35,865 nt of DNA from Methanolobus sp. (GCA_021767785.1 JAASSR010000011.1:1-35865), one strand, 5' to 3'; numbered from the stretch's first letter, positions 7,906-17,530 are shown. Notes: generated by a model from the letters alone, not told the origin. A program made the numbers and translations.

Positions 7906-9675
7906 ATGGTAAGAGGTTCAGTAGGCTTAATTTTTGGAGAAACAGGAACCTTTGAATTTAAAGCGATGGTTTTTGACAGCTCAAAAGTATACAGAGGCTC
8001 ATATGTAAAAGTATGGCATGATGCTTCAACGGATGAGAAGGATCACACATGGGTACTGGGTCAGGTAATGGCGATCAAGCGTTACAGTGATTCATTTTCC
8101 ATTGAAGAGGCAATGAAAGGACAGCGTGTCAATAAAAATGATGATAAGATAGTTGCCGAGGTAATGATAATAGGTTCAAGGGATGAGACTGGAATGTTAA
8201 GACCACCTGTTATACCCTTCAGTCCCGGAAGCCCCATATTTGCGGCTGACGAGGGACTTATAAGGGCAGTGCTGGGGCTTACGGGCAATGAAATGAATAT
8301 CGGCATGCTTGAAGGAACAAATATAAAAGTTCAGCTCAGTGTTAATAGTCTTGTACAGAAACACTGCAGCATACTGGCAAAAACGGGTAGTGGTAAATCA
8401 TATACAGCTTCTGTATTGCTTGAAGAGATGCTCGATCAGAAAATTCCACTTCTTATATTAGATCCGCATAGTGAATACTCCTCTTTGAAGGTACCAAGTG
8501 AGGGTAGTTCAGAAGATTTTTCACGTTTCGGCGTGAAACCAAAAGGTTATGGCTCCGCAATTACCATCTACACTCCGGCAAGCAAGGCAATAAATCCTGA
8601 TGCCGATGAGCTTTTCCGACTTAACGGAATGAATCTTACTGTAAGGGATCTGACATCCATCTTCCCTGACAATTTCTCCAGCACGCACACTGGTATATTG
8701 TATGAGGCTATACAGAAGGTGCGCGCTGAGATGGAAACTTATACCATCGATGACATAATATTCGAAGTGGGTAATGACAAGAGCAAAGCCAAATGGAATG
8801 TTATAAATGTTCTTGAACAGATAAAGGATACCAATATCCTTTCTCCTAATCCGACATCTATAGATGAACTTTTCCAGAAAGGAAAAGCAGCGGTCATTGA
8901 TTTCAAGGGAGTATCACCGGAGGTTCAGGGAATGATCGTAGCAAGTCTTTGTAGCCGGCTCTTTGAATCCCGTAAGTTAAACCGCATACCTCCTGGCATG
9001 CTTGTTGTTGAAGAAGCCCATAACTATGCTCCGGAAAAAGGATTCAGCAAGACTGCAAGTACTGATATTCTGAGGACCATCGCATCCGAAGGTAGGAAAT
9101 TCGGTCTTGGAATGATGGTTATTTCACAGAGACCTGCACGAGTGGATAAGAATGTACTTTCCCAATGCGGTACACAGGTTATAATGAAAGTAACAAATCC
9201 CAATGACCTCAAAGCCATAAGCAAAGGTCTTGAAGGCGTAACCTCCTATGTTGAAGAAGAACTAATGCGTCTGCCACCAGGGGTTGCCATGCTGGTAAGT
9301 AATGAGATCGAAAGGCCCGTACTTGTAGACATAAGGATCAGGAAATCAAAGCATGGTGGAGAATCGGTGAATATCCTGAAAGCTACAAAGGAAATGACAC
9401 CTCCGCCACCACCTGAACTACTTGAGGAAACCAACTTAACATCCGTGCCTGAACCGGTTCACAGGACTATACCTTCTGTAAGTCCGGCAACAAATGCAAG
9501 TGAACCTTCTGGTGTACAGGATACTCCGGTTGAAAGTTCACCACAGAAAGACCCGGGTTTCACTCCACCTCCAAAGAGAAAACCATCGCGTCCGCCCAAA
9601 AATGAAACTAAAACTGAATCCGATAATGAAAGTGGTGGCAAGCTGTTCAAGAAACTTTTTGGGGCGAATAGATAA
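7906..9675 (+). CDS. herA: HerA-type DNA translocase/helicase with proline-rich tail
   Basis: A 589-residue HerA/FtsK superfamily ATPase. The N-terminal region (about 1-120) is a beta-rich HAS-like barrel. The Walker A motif KTGSGKS is at 159-165, the Walker B motif VVEEAH at 367-372, and ISQRPARV is the sensor-like strand. HerA works with the nuclease NurA in DNA end resection. No nurA gene is adjacent; the next genes encode DUF357 and UPF0212 proteins. Beyond about residue 490 there is a tail of roughly 100 residues rich in Pro, Ser, Glu and Lys, ending in a basic LFKKLFGANR segment. This looks like a disordered extension. Confidence 0.9.
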   Translation: MVRGSVGLIFGETGTFEFKAMVFDSSKVYRGSYVKVWHDASTDEKDHTWVLGQVMAIKRYSDSFSIEEAMKGQRVNKNDDKIVAEVMIIGSRDETGMLRPPVIPFSPGSPIFAADEGLIRAVLGLTGNEMNIGMLEGTNIKVQLSVNSLVQKHCSILAKTGSGKSYTASVLLEEMLDQKIPLLILDPHSEYSSLKVPSEGSSEDFSRFGVKPKGYGSAITIYTPASKAINPDADELFRLNGMNLTVRDLTSIFPDNFSSTHTGILYEAIQKVRAEMETYTIDDIIFEVGNDKSKAKWNVINVLEQIKDTNILSPNPTSIDELFQKGKAAVIDFKGVSPEVQGMIVASLCSRLFESRKLNRIPPGMLVVEEAHNYAPEKGFSKTASTDILRTIASEGRKFGLGMMVISQRPARVDKNVLSQCGTQVIMKVTNPNDLKAISKGLEGVTSYVEEELMRLPPGVAMLVSNEIERPVLVDIRIRKSKHGGESVNILKATKEMTPPPPPELLEETNLTSVPEPVHRTIPSVSPATNASEPSGVQDTPVESSPQKDPGFTPPPKRKPSRPPKNETKTESDNESGGKLFKKLFGANR

Positions 9676-9709
9676 TTAACTATGACATTGTTGAGGCACA
9701 TGTGATGCT

Positions 9710-9991
9710 ATGGCTGCTGAGCTGAATGAAAAAGTTAAGAGATATGAGCGACTATTAAGGGAAGCCCTCGAAAAAGCAAAAATTGCCCTCATACCTCAGT
9801 CTCATATGTATACAGTAGCCGGTGATTACTATGACATGGCAAGTTCATACTATAAAGATGGTCTTCATTTCATTGAAATAGATGATCCTGTAAATGCTCT
9901 TGTCTGTTTCAGTTACGGACATGCATGGCTTGATGCGGGAGCGAGACTTGGCTTGTTCGATGTTGATGACAACGTGTTATTTACCATATAA
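9710..9991 (+). CDS. DUF357 protein
   Basis: A small alpha-helical protein of 93 residues resembling the archaeal DUF357 family. Conserved-looking features are the helix VKRYERLLREALEKAKIAL and the block ALVCFSYGHAWLDAGARLG. There is no catalytic motif, and its function is unknown. It lies 34 nt after herA on the same strand and is followed at about 60 nt by the UPF0212 gene, so this may be one transcription unit with herA. Confidence 0.78.
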   Translation: MAAELNEKVKRYERLLREALEKAKIALIPQSHMYTVAGDYYDMASSYYKDGLHFIEIDDPVNALVCFSYGHAWLDAGARLGLFDVDDNVLFTI

Positions 9992-10050
9992 TTCACCATA
10001 TAATGACAACTAAAATTGAAGAAGAAATGATGTAATACCGGAGAGATCTA

Positions 10051-10392
10051 ATGTCAAATTATCATGTAACACTTGAAGCCGCCTGGTTGGTACGGGACGT
10101 AAATACAGCAGATGATGCGATCGGTGTCGCAATCTCAGAAGCAGGTAAACGATTGAATCCCAAGCTCGATTATGTGGAAGTAGATATAGGAACAACATTC
10201 TGTCCGGCATGTGATGAACCTTTCAGCAGTGTTTTCCTTGCTGCGAACACAGCGATTGTGGGACTAGTACTTGAAATGAAGGTCTTTGATGCAGAAAGCC
10301 CGGAACATGCATCAAGGATAGCAAAATCCGTAATAGGAAGAGCACTCAGGGATGTTCCTCTTGCTGTTGTTGATGTTGAGGAGTTCGAGTGA
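10051..10392 (+). CDS. UPF0212 (DUF555) family protein
   Basis: 113 residues beginning [17 protein letters not shown], as in archaeal UPF0212/DUF555 proteins. It contains one CPAC pair (FCPACDEPF, about residues 50-58), possibly half of a metal site. Its function is unknown. GGAGAG lies about ten bases before the ATG. The stop codon lies against the translational start region of the kinase gene. Confidence 0.8.
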   Translation: MSNYHVTLEAAWLVRDVNTADDAIGVAISEAGKRLNPKLDYVEVDIGTTFCPACDEPFSSVFLAANTAIVGLVLEMKVFDAESPEHASRIAKSVIGRALRDVPLAVVDVEEFE

Positions 10393-10406
10393 AGGAAGTG
10401 CAGAAT

Positions 10407-11309
10407 ATGGACAGAATGATAACAGTTGTAGGGCATGCTGCCATAGATCTGCTCTTTGATGTAGAGAATATCGCGGTTCACAATGAATCACATCCTATAA
10501 TAGATTATGATCAATATTATGGAGGAGGTGCCGCCAATATTGCCATGGCAATTGCAACACTTGGCGGAAATACTCAATTGATAGCGGCTGTAGGGGGGGA
10601 TTTTGATTCATCCGGATACAGGGACGAACTTGAAAATCACAATGTGGATCTTTCATTACTTTATCATTTCCCGGAGGAAAAGAGCACAAGGGCATTTGTG
10701 TTCACTGACAGGGAACACCAGCAGAGTACTTATTTCCACTGGGGTGCATCCGTTCATCTTAAGGAACTTGATCCGCCGTCGGTTGACTTTGTACACCTTG
10801 CAACCTCGGATTCAACCTACAATGCGAGGATCGCTAAAAAAGCCTCTTTTGTTTCCTTTGATCCCGGACAGGACCTTGTAACGTACTCAAAGGAAAATCT
10901 TGAAAGCATCCTTGAGAACACTAACATTCTTTTTACAAACAAACACGAGATTCAGCGTGTCTGTGATATGACAGGAAGGTCTTTTGATGATATTCTCAAT
11001 ATGATCGAGACAGTGATCGTAACCTATGATGCAAGTGGCAGTAAGATATACAACAGAGGAGATGAAGTATCAATACCGGTTGTCTGCGTGCCGACACTTG
11101 ATCCCACCGGAGCGGGAGACGCTTACAGAGCGGGTTTCCTGCTCGCATATACGCGTAACTATCCGCTGGAAATATGTGGTAAAGTAGGAGCCACTGTTGC
11201 TTCTTTTGCAGTTCAGAGCATTGGATGTCAGACCGATCTGCCAACATGGGATATTATGAAGCTAAGATATGAGGAGAATTTTGGTAAATTTCCTGAAATT
11301 GATTGGTAA
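10407..11309 (+). CDS. PfkB (ribokinase) family sugar/nucleoside kinase
   Basis: About 300 residues. The N-terminal signature VVGHAAIDLLFDVE with YYGGGAANIAMAIATLGG and the C-terminal signature DPTGAGDAYRAGF, which carries the catalytic Asp in GAGD, define the PfkB fold. Archaeal members include nucleoside and sugar kinases, and the substrate cannot be fixed from sequence. An in-frame GTG at 10389 overlaps the previous gene. The ATG at 10407 is preferred because AAGGAAG (10392-10398) lies about eight bases ahead. Confidence 0.87.
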   Translation: MDRMITVVGHAAIDLLFDVENIAVHNESHPIIDYDQYYGGGAANIAMAIATLGGNTQLIAAVGGDFDSSGYRDELENHNVDLSLLYHFPEEKSTRAFVFTDREHQQSTYFHWGASVHLKELDPPSVDFVHLATSDSTYNARIAKKASFVSFDPGQDLVTYSKENLESILENTNILFTNKHEIQRVCDMTGRSFDDILNMIETVIVTYDASGSKIYNRGDEVSIPVVCVPTLDPTGAGDAYRAGFLLAYTRNYPLEICGKVGATVASFAVQSIGCQTDLPTWDIMKLRYEENFGKFPEIDW

Positions 11310-11375
11310 TTTAAATAAAACAAATGGTATATATTTATTAGCAGTTTAAATATCCGAATATTTTGTTATTATAAA

Positions 11376-11404
11376 AATCAAAGACTTTTTATATAGATTT
11401 GATT
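11376..11404 (+). promoter_or_regulatory. Promoter of the pilus-like operon with inverted repeat around the TATA box
   Basis: The TATA box TTTTTATATAG (11386-11396) lies between AATCAAA (11376-11382) and its exact inverse TTTGATT (11398-11404). The ATG at 11417 is only about 25 nt from the TATA box, so the mRNA is probably leaderless and a protein bound here would block transcription. Confidence 0.5.
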
Positions 11405-11416
11405 ATATATTATGCA

Positions 11417-13105
11417 ATGACATATCCGGAATCTGAAATAGAAGGTACCGATAAAGCTGACAGGCATGACTTATCCGTAACAAAAAATATCAAATCTGAA
11501 ATATCTGTTTTTCTAAGCAATATCAGATCCAGATTTGATCAGCTTCGTCATCCACGTGATCAACTTCCGGAATATGATCCCAGAGTGCATGGTCCTCTTG
11601 TGGAAATAGATATTCCGGAAGGTTTTACAGAAGTAGAAAGGTACTGGGTGAACGAACCTTTTTCTTTTGTATGCATTCTTGAAAGAGGGAATGTATATCA
11701 TTATTATGTTGTCGAGCCAAAACTCACATTGTATGAGAAGGATATACTTGAAAGGGTTTACGATGATTTGCAGGATATACTGAGCCTTGGTGGTGTCAAC
11801 TCGAAAAAAGATAAAGAAACTGTATTAATGGAAAATGCTCTGTCACTCTTCGACCGTTATCATGCAAATCTGGAAATATCATCTATATATCGTATACTCT
11901 ATTATCTTAAAAGGAATTTTCTGGGTCATGACCGCATAAACTCTCTTATGTTTGATTCTTACATAGAGGACATTTCATGCGATGGAATAGACATCCCTGT
12001 TTTCCTATACCATAATAAGTACCGCAATATCAAAACTAATATCTCATTCAGTGAGGAGGAGCTGAATTCCCTTGTTATCAAGCTCTGTCAGAAAAGCGGA
12101 AAACATATCTCCATTAGTGAACCAATGGTTGATGCAACTCTTCCGGATGGTTCCAGATTACAGGCAACTCTTGGAAAAGAGATAACTACAAGGGGAAGTT
12201 CTTTTTCTATCAGGAAATTCAGAGGGGACCCTATAACGCCTATTGATCTCATTAACTTCAATACCTGTAATATTGAAATGATGGCATATTTCTGGCTTGC
12301 CATGGAAAATGGTGATTGTGCCATATTTGCCGGTGGAACAGCTTCAGGTAAAACATCCCTTTTAAATGCAGTATCCCTTTTCGTTCCCCCACTGTCCAAA
12401 GTTGTGTCTATCGAGGATACCAGGGAGCTTACGCTTCATCATGACAACTGGATAGCAGGTGTTACACGCAAGCCTCTGAATGCGAATAATGCAGGTGAGG
12501 TTTCCATGTATGATCTTCTCCGGTCGGCCCTGAGGCAAAGACCTGAATACATCCTTGTTGGGGAAATAAGGGGAGAAGAGGCTCTGACACTTTTCCAGGC
12601 AATATCTACAGGTCATGCAACATATTCTACCATGCATGCAGGTGATGTCCAAACAGTTGTGAACAGACTTGACAGTCCACCTCTTAACGTACCACATGTT
12701 ATGCTCCAGTCACTGGATATACTCAGTATTCAGGTACAGACCTTTGTTATGAATAAAAGGGTACGCAGAACCCAGAGTCTGGTGGAGTTCACAGGTATCG
12801 ATGCCAAAACAGGATATATACGCATAAATGAACTTTACAGGTGGGATCCGGTAAATGATGCTTTCATCCGTAGCGGAGAATCCTATACTCTCAATAAGGT
12901 CATGATTGCAAGGGGATGGGACAAGAATGAACTATCAGAAGAACTGATAAGAAGAGAACGTATTCTCAATTATCTTCGCGACAGGAACATGAGGGATTAC
13001 ATAAGCATATCTCTGGTTGTACAGGCATATGACGCAAACCCTGAAGGCATTCTTAATGCCATCGAGAATGATAGTCTGGAATCAATGATCGAACAGAATA
13101 TGTAG
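11417..13105 (+). CDS. Type II/IV secretion system ATPase (FlaI/TadA-like)
   Basis: 562 residues of the archaeal pilus/archaellum assembly ATPase family. The Walker A motif GGTASGKT is at 306-313, the Walker B segment YILVGEIRGEEA begins at 378, and the His-box region STGHATYSTMHAG follows. The N-terminal half is the usual archaeal variable domain. It energises pilin assembly at the cytoplasmic face. The ATG at 11417 is preferred to a TTG at 11399, which would lie inside the promoter. The FlaJ-like gene starts 10 nt after it, and a pilin-like gene follows, so this is a minimal pilus or secretion operon. No prepilin peptidase is in the window. Confidence 0.9.
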   Translation: MTYPESEIEGTDKADRHDLSVTKNIKSEISVFLSNIRSRFDQLRHPRDQLPEYDPRVHGPLVEIDIPEGFTEVERYWVNEPFSFVCILERGNVYHYYVVEPKLTLYEKDILERVYDDLQDILSLGGVNSKKDKETVLMENALSLFDRYHANLEISSIYRILYYLKRNFLGHDRINSLMFDSYIEDISCDGIDIPVFLYHNKYRNIKTNISFSEEELNSLVIKLCQKSGKHISISEPMVDATLPDGSRLQATLGKEITTRGSSFSIRKFRGDPITPIDLINFNTCNIEMMAYFWLAMENGDCAIFAGGTASGKTSLLNAVSLFVPPLSKVVSIEDTRELTLHHDNWIAGVTRKPLNANNAGEVSMYDLLRSALRQRPEYILVGEIRGEEALTLFQAISTGHATYSTMHAGDVQTVVNRLDSPPLNVPHVMLQSLDILSIQVQTFVMNKRVRRTQSLVEFTGIDAKTGYIRINELYRWDPVNDAFIRSGESYTLNKVMIARGWDKNELSEELIRRERILNYLRDRNMRDYISISLVVQAYDANPEGILNAIENDSLESMIEQNM

Positions 13106-13115
13106 GTGTCTTCAA

Positions 13116-15062
13116 ATGAACATTATAGATTCTGTTTCTTATCTGATATTCGGAAGGTTTGTGCGCAAACATATCCGGCGTTATGATGAGCAGAGACTAA
13201 TGATACGTAAAGCCGGCATGGGTATGCTTATAGAGCAATATATAGCTCAGATATATTTCTTTTCTCTATTAATGGCCATGCTTTCCGGTTTTGTTGGTTT
13301 GCTCATCGGATATTATCTTTTAAGTGATATCAGGCCTTCTATGTTAGGTATTGAAAATGTTCATCTCTGGGTTGCAGCAAATTTTCACATTCTGATAAGC
13401 GCGGTTCTTGCAGTTATATTTGCCATCATTGCTTTTTCCCTTACATACTATATTTTCATGTCCATACCAGAAGTTCAGGCCAATATACGCAGTGCACTCA
13501 TAAACCAGTCGCTTCCGCATACTACAGCATATCTTTATGCCATGAGTAATGGCGGAGGAATGAATCTGCTTGACATCATGAAATCTCTGGCCCAGAATTA
13601 CCACATCTATGGTACTTCCGCAGAAGAGATAGGATTTATTGTAAAGGATATGGAATACTATGGGACGGATCTGCTGGAAGCTCTTGACAGGGCAGGACAA
13701 AGGGCTCCCTCAAAAAAGTTCAAGGATTTTCTTGATGGCCTTACATCTATTGTTACAAGTGGTGGTGATATCAGCTCCTATCTCAAGGCCAAGAATGATC
13801 AATATCGTCTCACAGCCACCAAAGAACAGAAAATATTTTTTGAGACCCTTGGAGTACTGGCAGAAGTATATATATCCGCATTTGTTGCAGGTCCTCTTTT
13901 TTTGATAACCATACTTGTAGTACTCGGACTTGTGAACTCAAGTTCTGTAAGCATACTCGACTTGATAGTATATATCATAATTCCGCTGGGAACAGTAGTT
14001 TTTCTGTTGCTTCTCAATTCTCTTACAAACGAAAATCCCAGGATACCTGATTTCTATGTTGTGGAAAAGAAACTGGATAATTTCTCACACGTACCTATAA
14101 AAGAAGGGACTGCAGACGAGGAGAAAAAAAGGAAAAAAATGCGTTATTATACTCGTTTCATTAAATTTATTGATAAGGTTATGAATCCTTTTAGTTTTTT
14201 TACAAATAATCCCTCATACATCCTGATAATAACTTTTCCTCTTGCTTTAGCTTATTTCTTTTTTACCATACAGGATTACATTAATTTTGCAAATATCATC
14301 TATTTTAACAGTTTTAATATTCTTACTGTAAGTGTCATCGATGATCACATTTTTATTGCTATGATCATTCTTCTGGTTCCTTTCGTTATATTTGATGAAT
14401 TACGGACCTATCGCATAAATCAGATCGAATCGAGCATTCCGGATTTTCTTAATAATCTTGCAAGTATCAATGAGGCCGGTATTTTGCTTGTGGATGCTAT
14501 TGCCATGAGTATGCAGTTAAAAATAGGGGTCCTTCACTCAGAGGTAAAACGTCTGGTCAATGATATCTCATGGGGTACGAAGCTGGACGATGCATTGAAG
14601 AAATTCGAGCTACGGATACGTACAGACATGACAAGACGTATTATCAATCTGATCATCAAGGCCAATGAAGCAACCAGTGATATCAAAAGTGTGCTGACAA
14701 TAGCAGCCCACGATGCCGATATACAGAGACAGCTTAAGAAAGAACGTAATGCAGAAATGTTCGTTTATGTTTTCATTATTTATATATCGTTCATGGTCTT
14801 TCTCTTCATTGTATATATACTGGCAGCTTATTTCCTGCCTGTCATGCCTGCATCAACAGAAGATGCTGTTGCAGGTCTGACATTCACATCGGATTTCGAT
14901 CTTGATAGATATACTTTGATCTTTTTCCATGCAGCAATGATCCAGGGTTTCTGTTCAGGTCTTGTCGCAGGAAAAATGGGAAGTGGATCGATACATTCAG
15001 GATTCAAGCATTCGATTATTATGATGTCTATAGCTTACCTGTTATTTTCATTATTCATCTGA
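13116..15062 (+). CDS. FlaJ/TadC-like type II secretion F-domain membrane protein
   Basis: 648 residues with two consecutive T2SSF-type cytoplasmic domains separated by membrane segments, the arrangement of archaeal two-domain FlaJ-like proteins. Hydrophobic segments lie around residues 45-75, 90-120, 245-300, 365-440 and at the C-terminus. The second domain begins near IESSIPDFLNNLASINEAG. This is the membrane platform on which the upstream ATPase acts. It follows that gene by 10 nt and is surely co-transcribed. Its length suits the family and no disruption is seen. Confidence 0.88.
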   Translation: MNIIDSVSYLIFGRFVRKHIRRYDEQRLMIRKAGMGMLIEQYIAQIYFFSLLMAMLSGFVGLLIGYYLLSDIRPSMLGIENVHLWVAANFHILISAVLAVIFAIIAFSLTYYIFMSIPEVQANIRSALINQSLPHTTAYLYAMSNGGGMNLLDIMKSLAQNYHIYGTSAEEIGFIVKDMEYYGTDLLEALDRAGQRAPSKKFKDFLDGLTSIVTSGGDISSYLKAKNDQYRLTATKEQKIFFETLGVLAEVYISAFVAGPLFLITILVVLGLVNSSSVSILDLIVYIIIPLGTVVFLLLLNSLTNENPRIPDFYVVEKKLDNFSHVPIKEGTADEEKKRKKMRYYTRFIKFIDKVMNPFSFFTNNPSYILIITFPLALAYFFFTIQDYINFANIIYFNSFNILTVSVIDDHIFIAMIILLVPFVIFDELRTYRINQIESSIPDFLNNLASINEAGILLVDAIAMSMQLKIGVLHSEVKRLVNDISWGTKLDDALKKFELRIRTDMTRRIINLIIKANEATSDIKSVLTIAAHDADIQRQLKKERNAEMFVYVFIIYISFMVFLFIVYILAAYFLPVMPASTEDAVAGLTFTSDFDLDRYTLIFFHAAMIQGFCSGLVAGKMGSGSIHSGFKHSIIMMSIAYLLFSLFI

Positions 15063-15120
15063 AGTAAATGTGGAAGGAAAAAAGAGAGCAAAAAATAACA
15101 CAGATGCTAAAATAATCCTG

Positions 15121-15165
15121 TCAAGAGTTCGATATTACGCAGATTCGATATGAAAGAACTCTTGA
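15121..15165. promoter_or_regulatory. Inverted repeat with internal direct repeat upstream of the pilin-like gene
   Basis: TCAAGAGTTC (15121-15130) and its perfect inverse GAACTCTTGA (15156-15165) enclose 25 nt. TTCGATAT also occurs twice in direct orientation, at 15128-15135 and 15144-15151. It lies between the secretion gene and the pilin ATG, just ahead of a TATA-like sequence at 15169-15177. It could be an RNA hairpin ending the upstream transcript or an operator. Confidence 0.6.
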
Positions 15166-15193
15166 AATGTTATAATTCAAAAGAGGTATTTAA

Positions 15194-16081
15194 ATGAACA
15201 GTAAAAATATGATGTCATGTGAAAGTGCGATCTCAGCTGTGGTATCTGCTGTTCTTCTTCTTGGTATCTTTGTATCTTTAATGACTGTTGTGTACGTTGA
15301 ATATGTTCCTGAATGGAAAACCTCTTCAGAACAATCACATATGAGCGATGTTATGTATGACATGGCAGGAATGAAAAATGAAATTGATATGCTCTCTGTT
15401 TATGCAAGAACAGAGCCTTCAATGGTTCTTTCTAGAAGTATTCCTGTAAGAATGGGTGGAGGCTCTTTACCGATTATCAATTACGGGCGATCAAGTGGCA
15501 AACTGGCAGTAAATGATGCTGAGTTTGATATGAATATAGTTGCTACAACACCCGGCCTTACCTATAATAGTAATTCGTTCCTCCGGAATCTTGGAACTGT
15601 TAGTTATGATTCTGATAACAATTATTTTGTGGACCAGCGATTCACATATGAGAACGGTGCTTTGTTACTCTCACAAAAAGAGTATTCACTTATGCGTCTT
15701 GAACCCCAGGTCTATCTGAAAAGAACAGATGGAGATAATATTACTATGGAAATAAATGCGATAGAACTCAGCGGTCAAGAAAGGTCTGTGAGCAGCAATT
15801 CAATTCAAGAACTGCATTTTACTACAAATGGTTCTGATTCTCTTTACTGGGAAGAAGCACTTTTCACTGATATGACTATTACAGTTGAAACATCATATCC
15901 TGTCTCCTGGGTAACTTTTTTTGAAAAACTTGCAGATGACGGAGATATTGATCCTTCAGAGTATTCAATAAGCTCGAATGATTCAACTGTTGTATTTTAC
16001 CTTGTAGGTAATCCCGGCGAAGATATCAAGCTCAATGTTACAAAGACTATTTTTGATGTACATTTGAATTTACTTGCATAA
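15194..16081 (+). CDS. Pilin-like secreted/surface protein with type IV pilin N-terminus
   Basis: 295 residues. The N-terminal segment CESAISAVVSAVLLLGIFVS resembles the class III signal/pilin helix of archaeal type IV pilins, where a prepilin peptidase cuts just before a charged or polar residue and the hydrophobic helix then packs the filament. The remainder is polar, Ser/Asn-rich and probably beta-structured outside the cell. Its position after the ATPase and platform genes supports a pilus or surface-filament role. It is longer than most simple pilins, so it may be a minor or adhesive pilin. GAGGT lies six bases before the ATG. The exact cleavage site is uncertain. Confidence 0.75.
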   Translation: MNSKNMMSCESAISAVVSAVLLLGIFVSLMTVVYVEYVPEWKTSSEQSHMSDVMYDMAGMKNEIDMLSVYARTEPSMVLSRSIPVRMGGGSLPIINYGRSSGKLAVNDAEFDMNIVATTPGLTYNSNSFLRNLGTVSYDSDNNYFVDQRFTYENGALLLSQKEYSLMRLEPQVYLKRTDGDNITMEINAIELSGQERSVSSNSIQELHFTTNGSDSLYWEEALFTDMTITVETSYPVSWVTFFEKLADDGDIDPSEYSISSNDSTVVFYLVGNPGEDIKLNVTKTIFDVHLNLLA

Positions 16082-16158
16082 CCTGGTACACTCCGATATG
16101 TTGTTTTAACATTATATTCATCAATGATGAAGTTTAAACTCTATATCGGGGAATTTTG

Positions 16159-17196
16159 ATGATCAGGGAAGCAATGCTTTATAATAAGCTTGATGATAGT
16201 AAGGTACGATGTAAGCTTTGCAGTCACAGATGCACTATATCGCCTGGAAAGCGGGGGTTCTGTGCTGTAAGGGAGAACAGAGATGGTACTCTTTATACAT
16301 TGAATTATAATGTCGTTTCCAGTGAGGCACTTGATCCAATCGAGAAAAAACCTCTATTTCACTTTCATCCCGGTTCTCTTGCATACTCGCTTGGAACCAT
16401 CGGATGCAATTTCAGATGTAAGCATTGTCAGAACTGGACCATATCCCAGATAGACATAGATAAGGCCAATGCTATTGAAATGAGTGCTGAAATGGCTGTT
16501 CAAAGGGCCGTGAGCTCCGGAGCAAGAACAATTGCCTGGACTTACAATGAGCCTACTATCTGGTTTGAATATACCTATGAATGCGCAAAACTGGCCAGGG
16601 AAAAAGGGCTTGCCACTGCGTATATTACCAATGGATATATTACCAGGGAAGGATTGGAGATGATAGCTCCTTATCTGGATGCATTCAGAGTTGATATTAA
16701 AGCTTTCACAGAGGATTTTTACAGAGATATAACAAGTGCAAAATTAGCTCCTGTTCTTGAATCTGCAAGACATGCAAAGGAGCTTGGAATGCATGTGGAG
16801 GTTGTAACTCTAGTTATACCAACTCTTAATGATTCACCTGCAGAGATAAAAGAAATGTCAAAATGGATATACAGCAATCTTGGTTCCGATACACCTGTTC
16901 ATTTTACCCGTTTCCATCCTTTTTACAAATTGCAGGATATCCCCTCTACTCCTATTAAAACTCTGGAAATGGCCTATGATATCGCCAGAAAGGAGGGTCT
17001 GCATTATGTGTATCTGGGTAATATCCCAGGTACAGAATATGAGAATACGTTCTGTCCAAGATGTGGTGAATTGCTTATCAAGAGGGGCATGTTCAGTATT
17101 GATATGAATAAACTTACTGATAAACAGACGTGTCCGCACTGTGGGGAGTTCATCAGTATAGTATCCGACCATCAGGAAAACAATAATGAGGATTAA
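16159..17196 (+). CDS. amrS: AmmeMemoRadiSam system radical SAM enzyme
   Basis: 345 residues. The radical SAM motif lies in GCNFRCKHCQNWTISQ (C-x3-C-x2-C). It is preceded by a Cys-rich N-terminal segment (CKLCSHRCTI, GFCAVR) and the pattern SLGTIGCNF typical of the AmrS/pyruvate-formate-lyase-activating-like group. C-terminal CPRCG and CPHCG pairs form a zinc-ribbon-like end. In other genomes this enzyme clusters with AmmeMemoRadiSam partners (an AMMECR1 protein and a Memo protein); neither is adjacent here. The reaction is not assigned with certainty. CGGGGA lies about six bases ahead of the ATG at 16159, which is preferred over a TTG three bases earlier. Confidence 0.9.
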   Translation: MIREAMLYNKLDDSKVRCKLCSHRCTISPGKRGFCAVRENRDGTLYTLNYNVVSSEALDPIEKKPLFHFHPGSLAYSLGTIGCNFRCKHCQNWTISQIDIDKANAIEMSAEMAVQRAVSSGARTIAWTYNEPTIWFEYTYECAKLAREKGLATAYITNGYITREGLEMIAPYLDAFRVDIKAFTEDFYRDITSAKLAPVLESARHAKELGMHVEVVTLVIPTLNDSPAEIKEMSKWIYSNLGSDTPVHFTRFHPFYKLQDIPSTPIKTLEMAYDIARKEGLHYVYLGNIPGTEYENTFCPRCGELLIKRGMFSIDMNKLTDKQTCPHCGEFISIVSDHQENNNED

Positions 17197-17384
17197 CTGA
17201 GGGTTGATTTCAGGTCATTACGACAATTATGTAAATGTAACTACAAGGAGTTACTGTTTATAAGCTAGACTGGTATTTCTACCCCTGCATTTCTACTGGA
17301 ACATATATGTTAAAGAATATGTAATCATCATTATGATGAAAGTTGCCTTTTCAAAAAAAGGTAAAATTTTATGCAATCAAAAGG

Positions 17385-17391
17385 TTTAAAA
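17385..17391 (+). promoter_or_regulatory. Box A (TATA) of the tRNA pair
   Basis: TTTAAAA lies about 50 nt upstream of the tRNA-Asn 5' end. Initiation about 25 nt downstream would give a GC-rich precursor leader of roughly 25 nt. The rest of 17197-17437 shows only a weak 6-bp hairpin (17237-17242/17249-17254), possibly ending the amrS transcript. Confidence 0.5.
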
Positions 17392-17437
17392 GCAATAAGT
17401 GCATTAGAGGGATTCGCGCCTGAGCGCCATGACGAGA

Positions 17438-17510
17438 GCCGCAATAACTCAGTTGGTAGAGTGTCTGGCTGTTAACCAGAATGTCACAGGTTCGAGCCCT
17501 GTTTGCGGCG
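17438..17510 (+). tRNA. tRNA-Asn (GTT)
   Basis: The cloverleaf is complete. The acceptor stem GCCGCAA/TTGCGGC is perfectly paired, with discriminator G at 17510. The anticodon stem TCTGG/CCAGA carries the loop CTGTTAA, and the T-arm carries GTTCGA. No CCA is encoded. A T6 run follows at 17519-17524. Confidence 0.95.
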
Positions 17511-17530
17511 CTTCAAACTTTTTTCATGTT

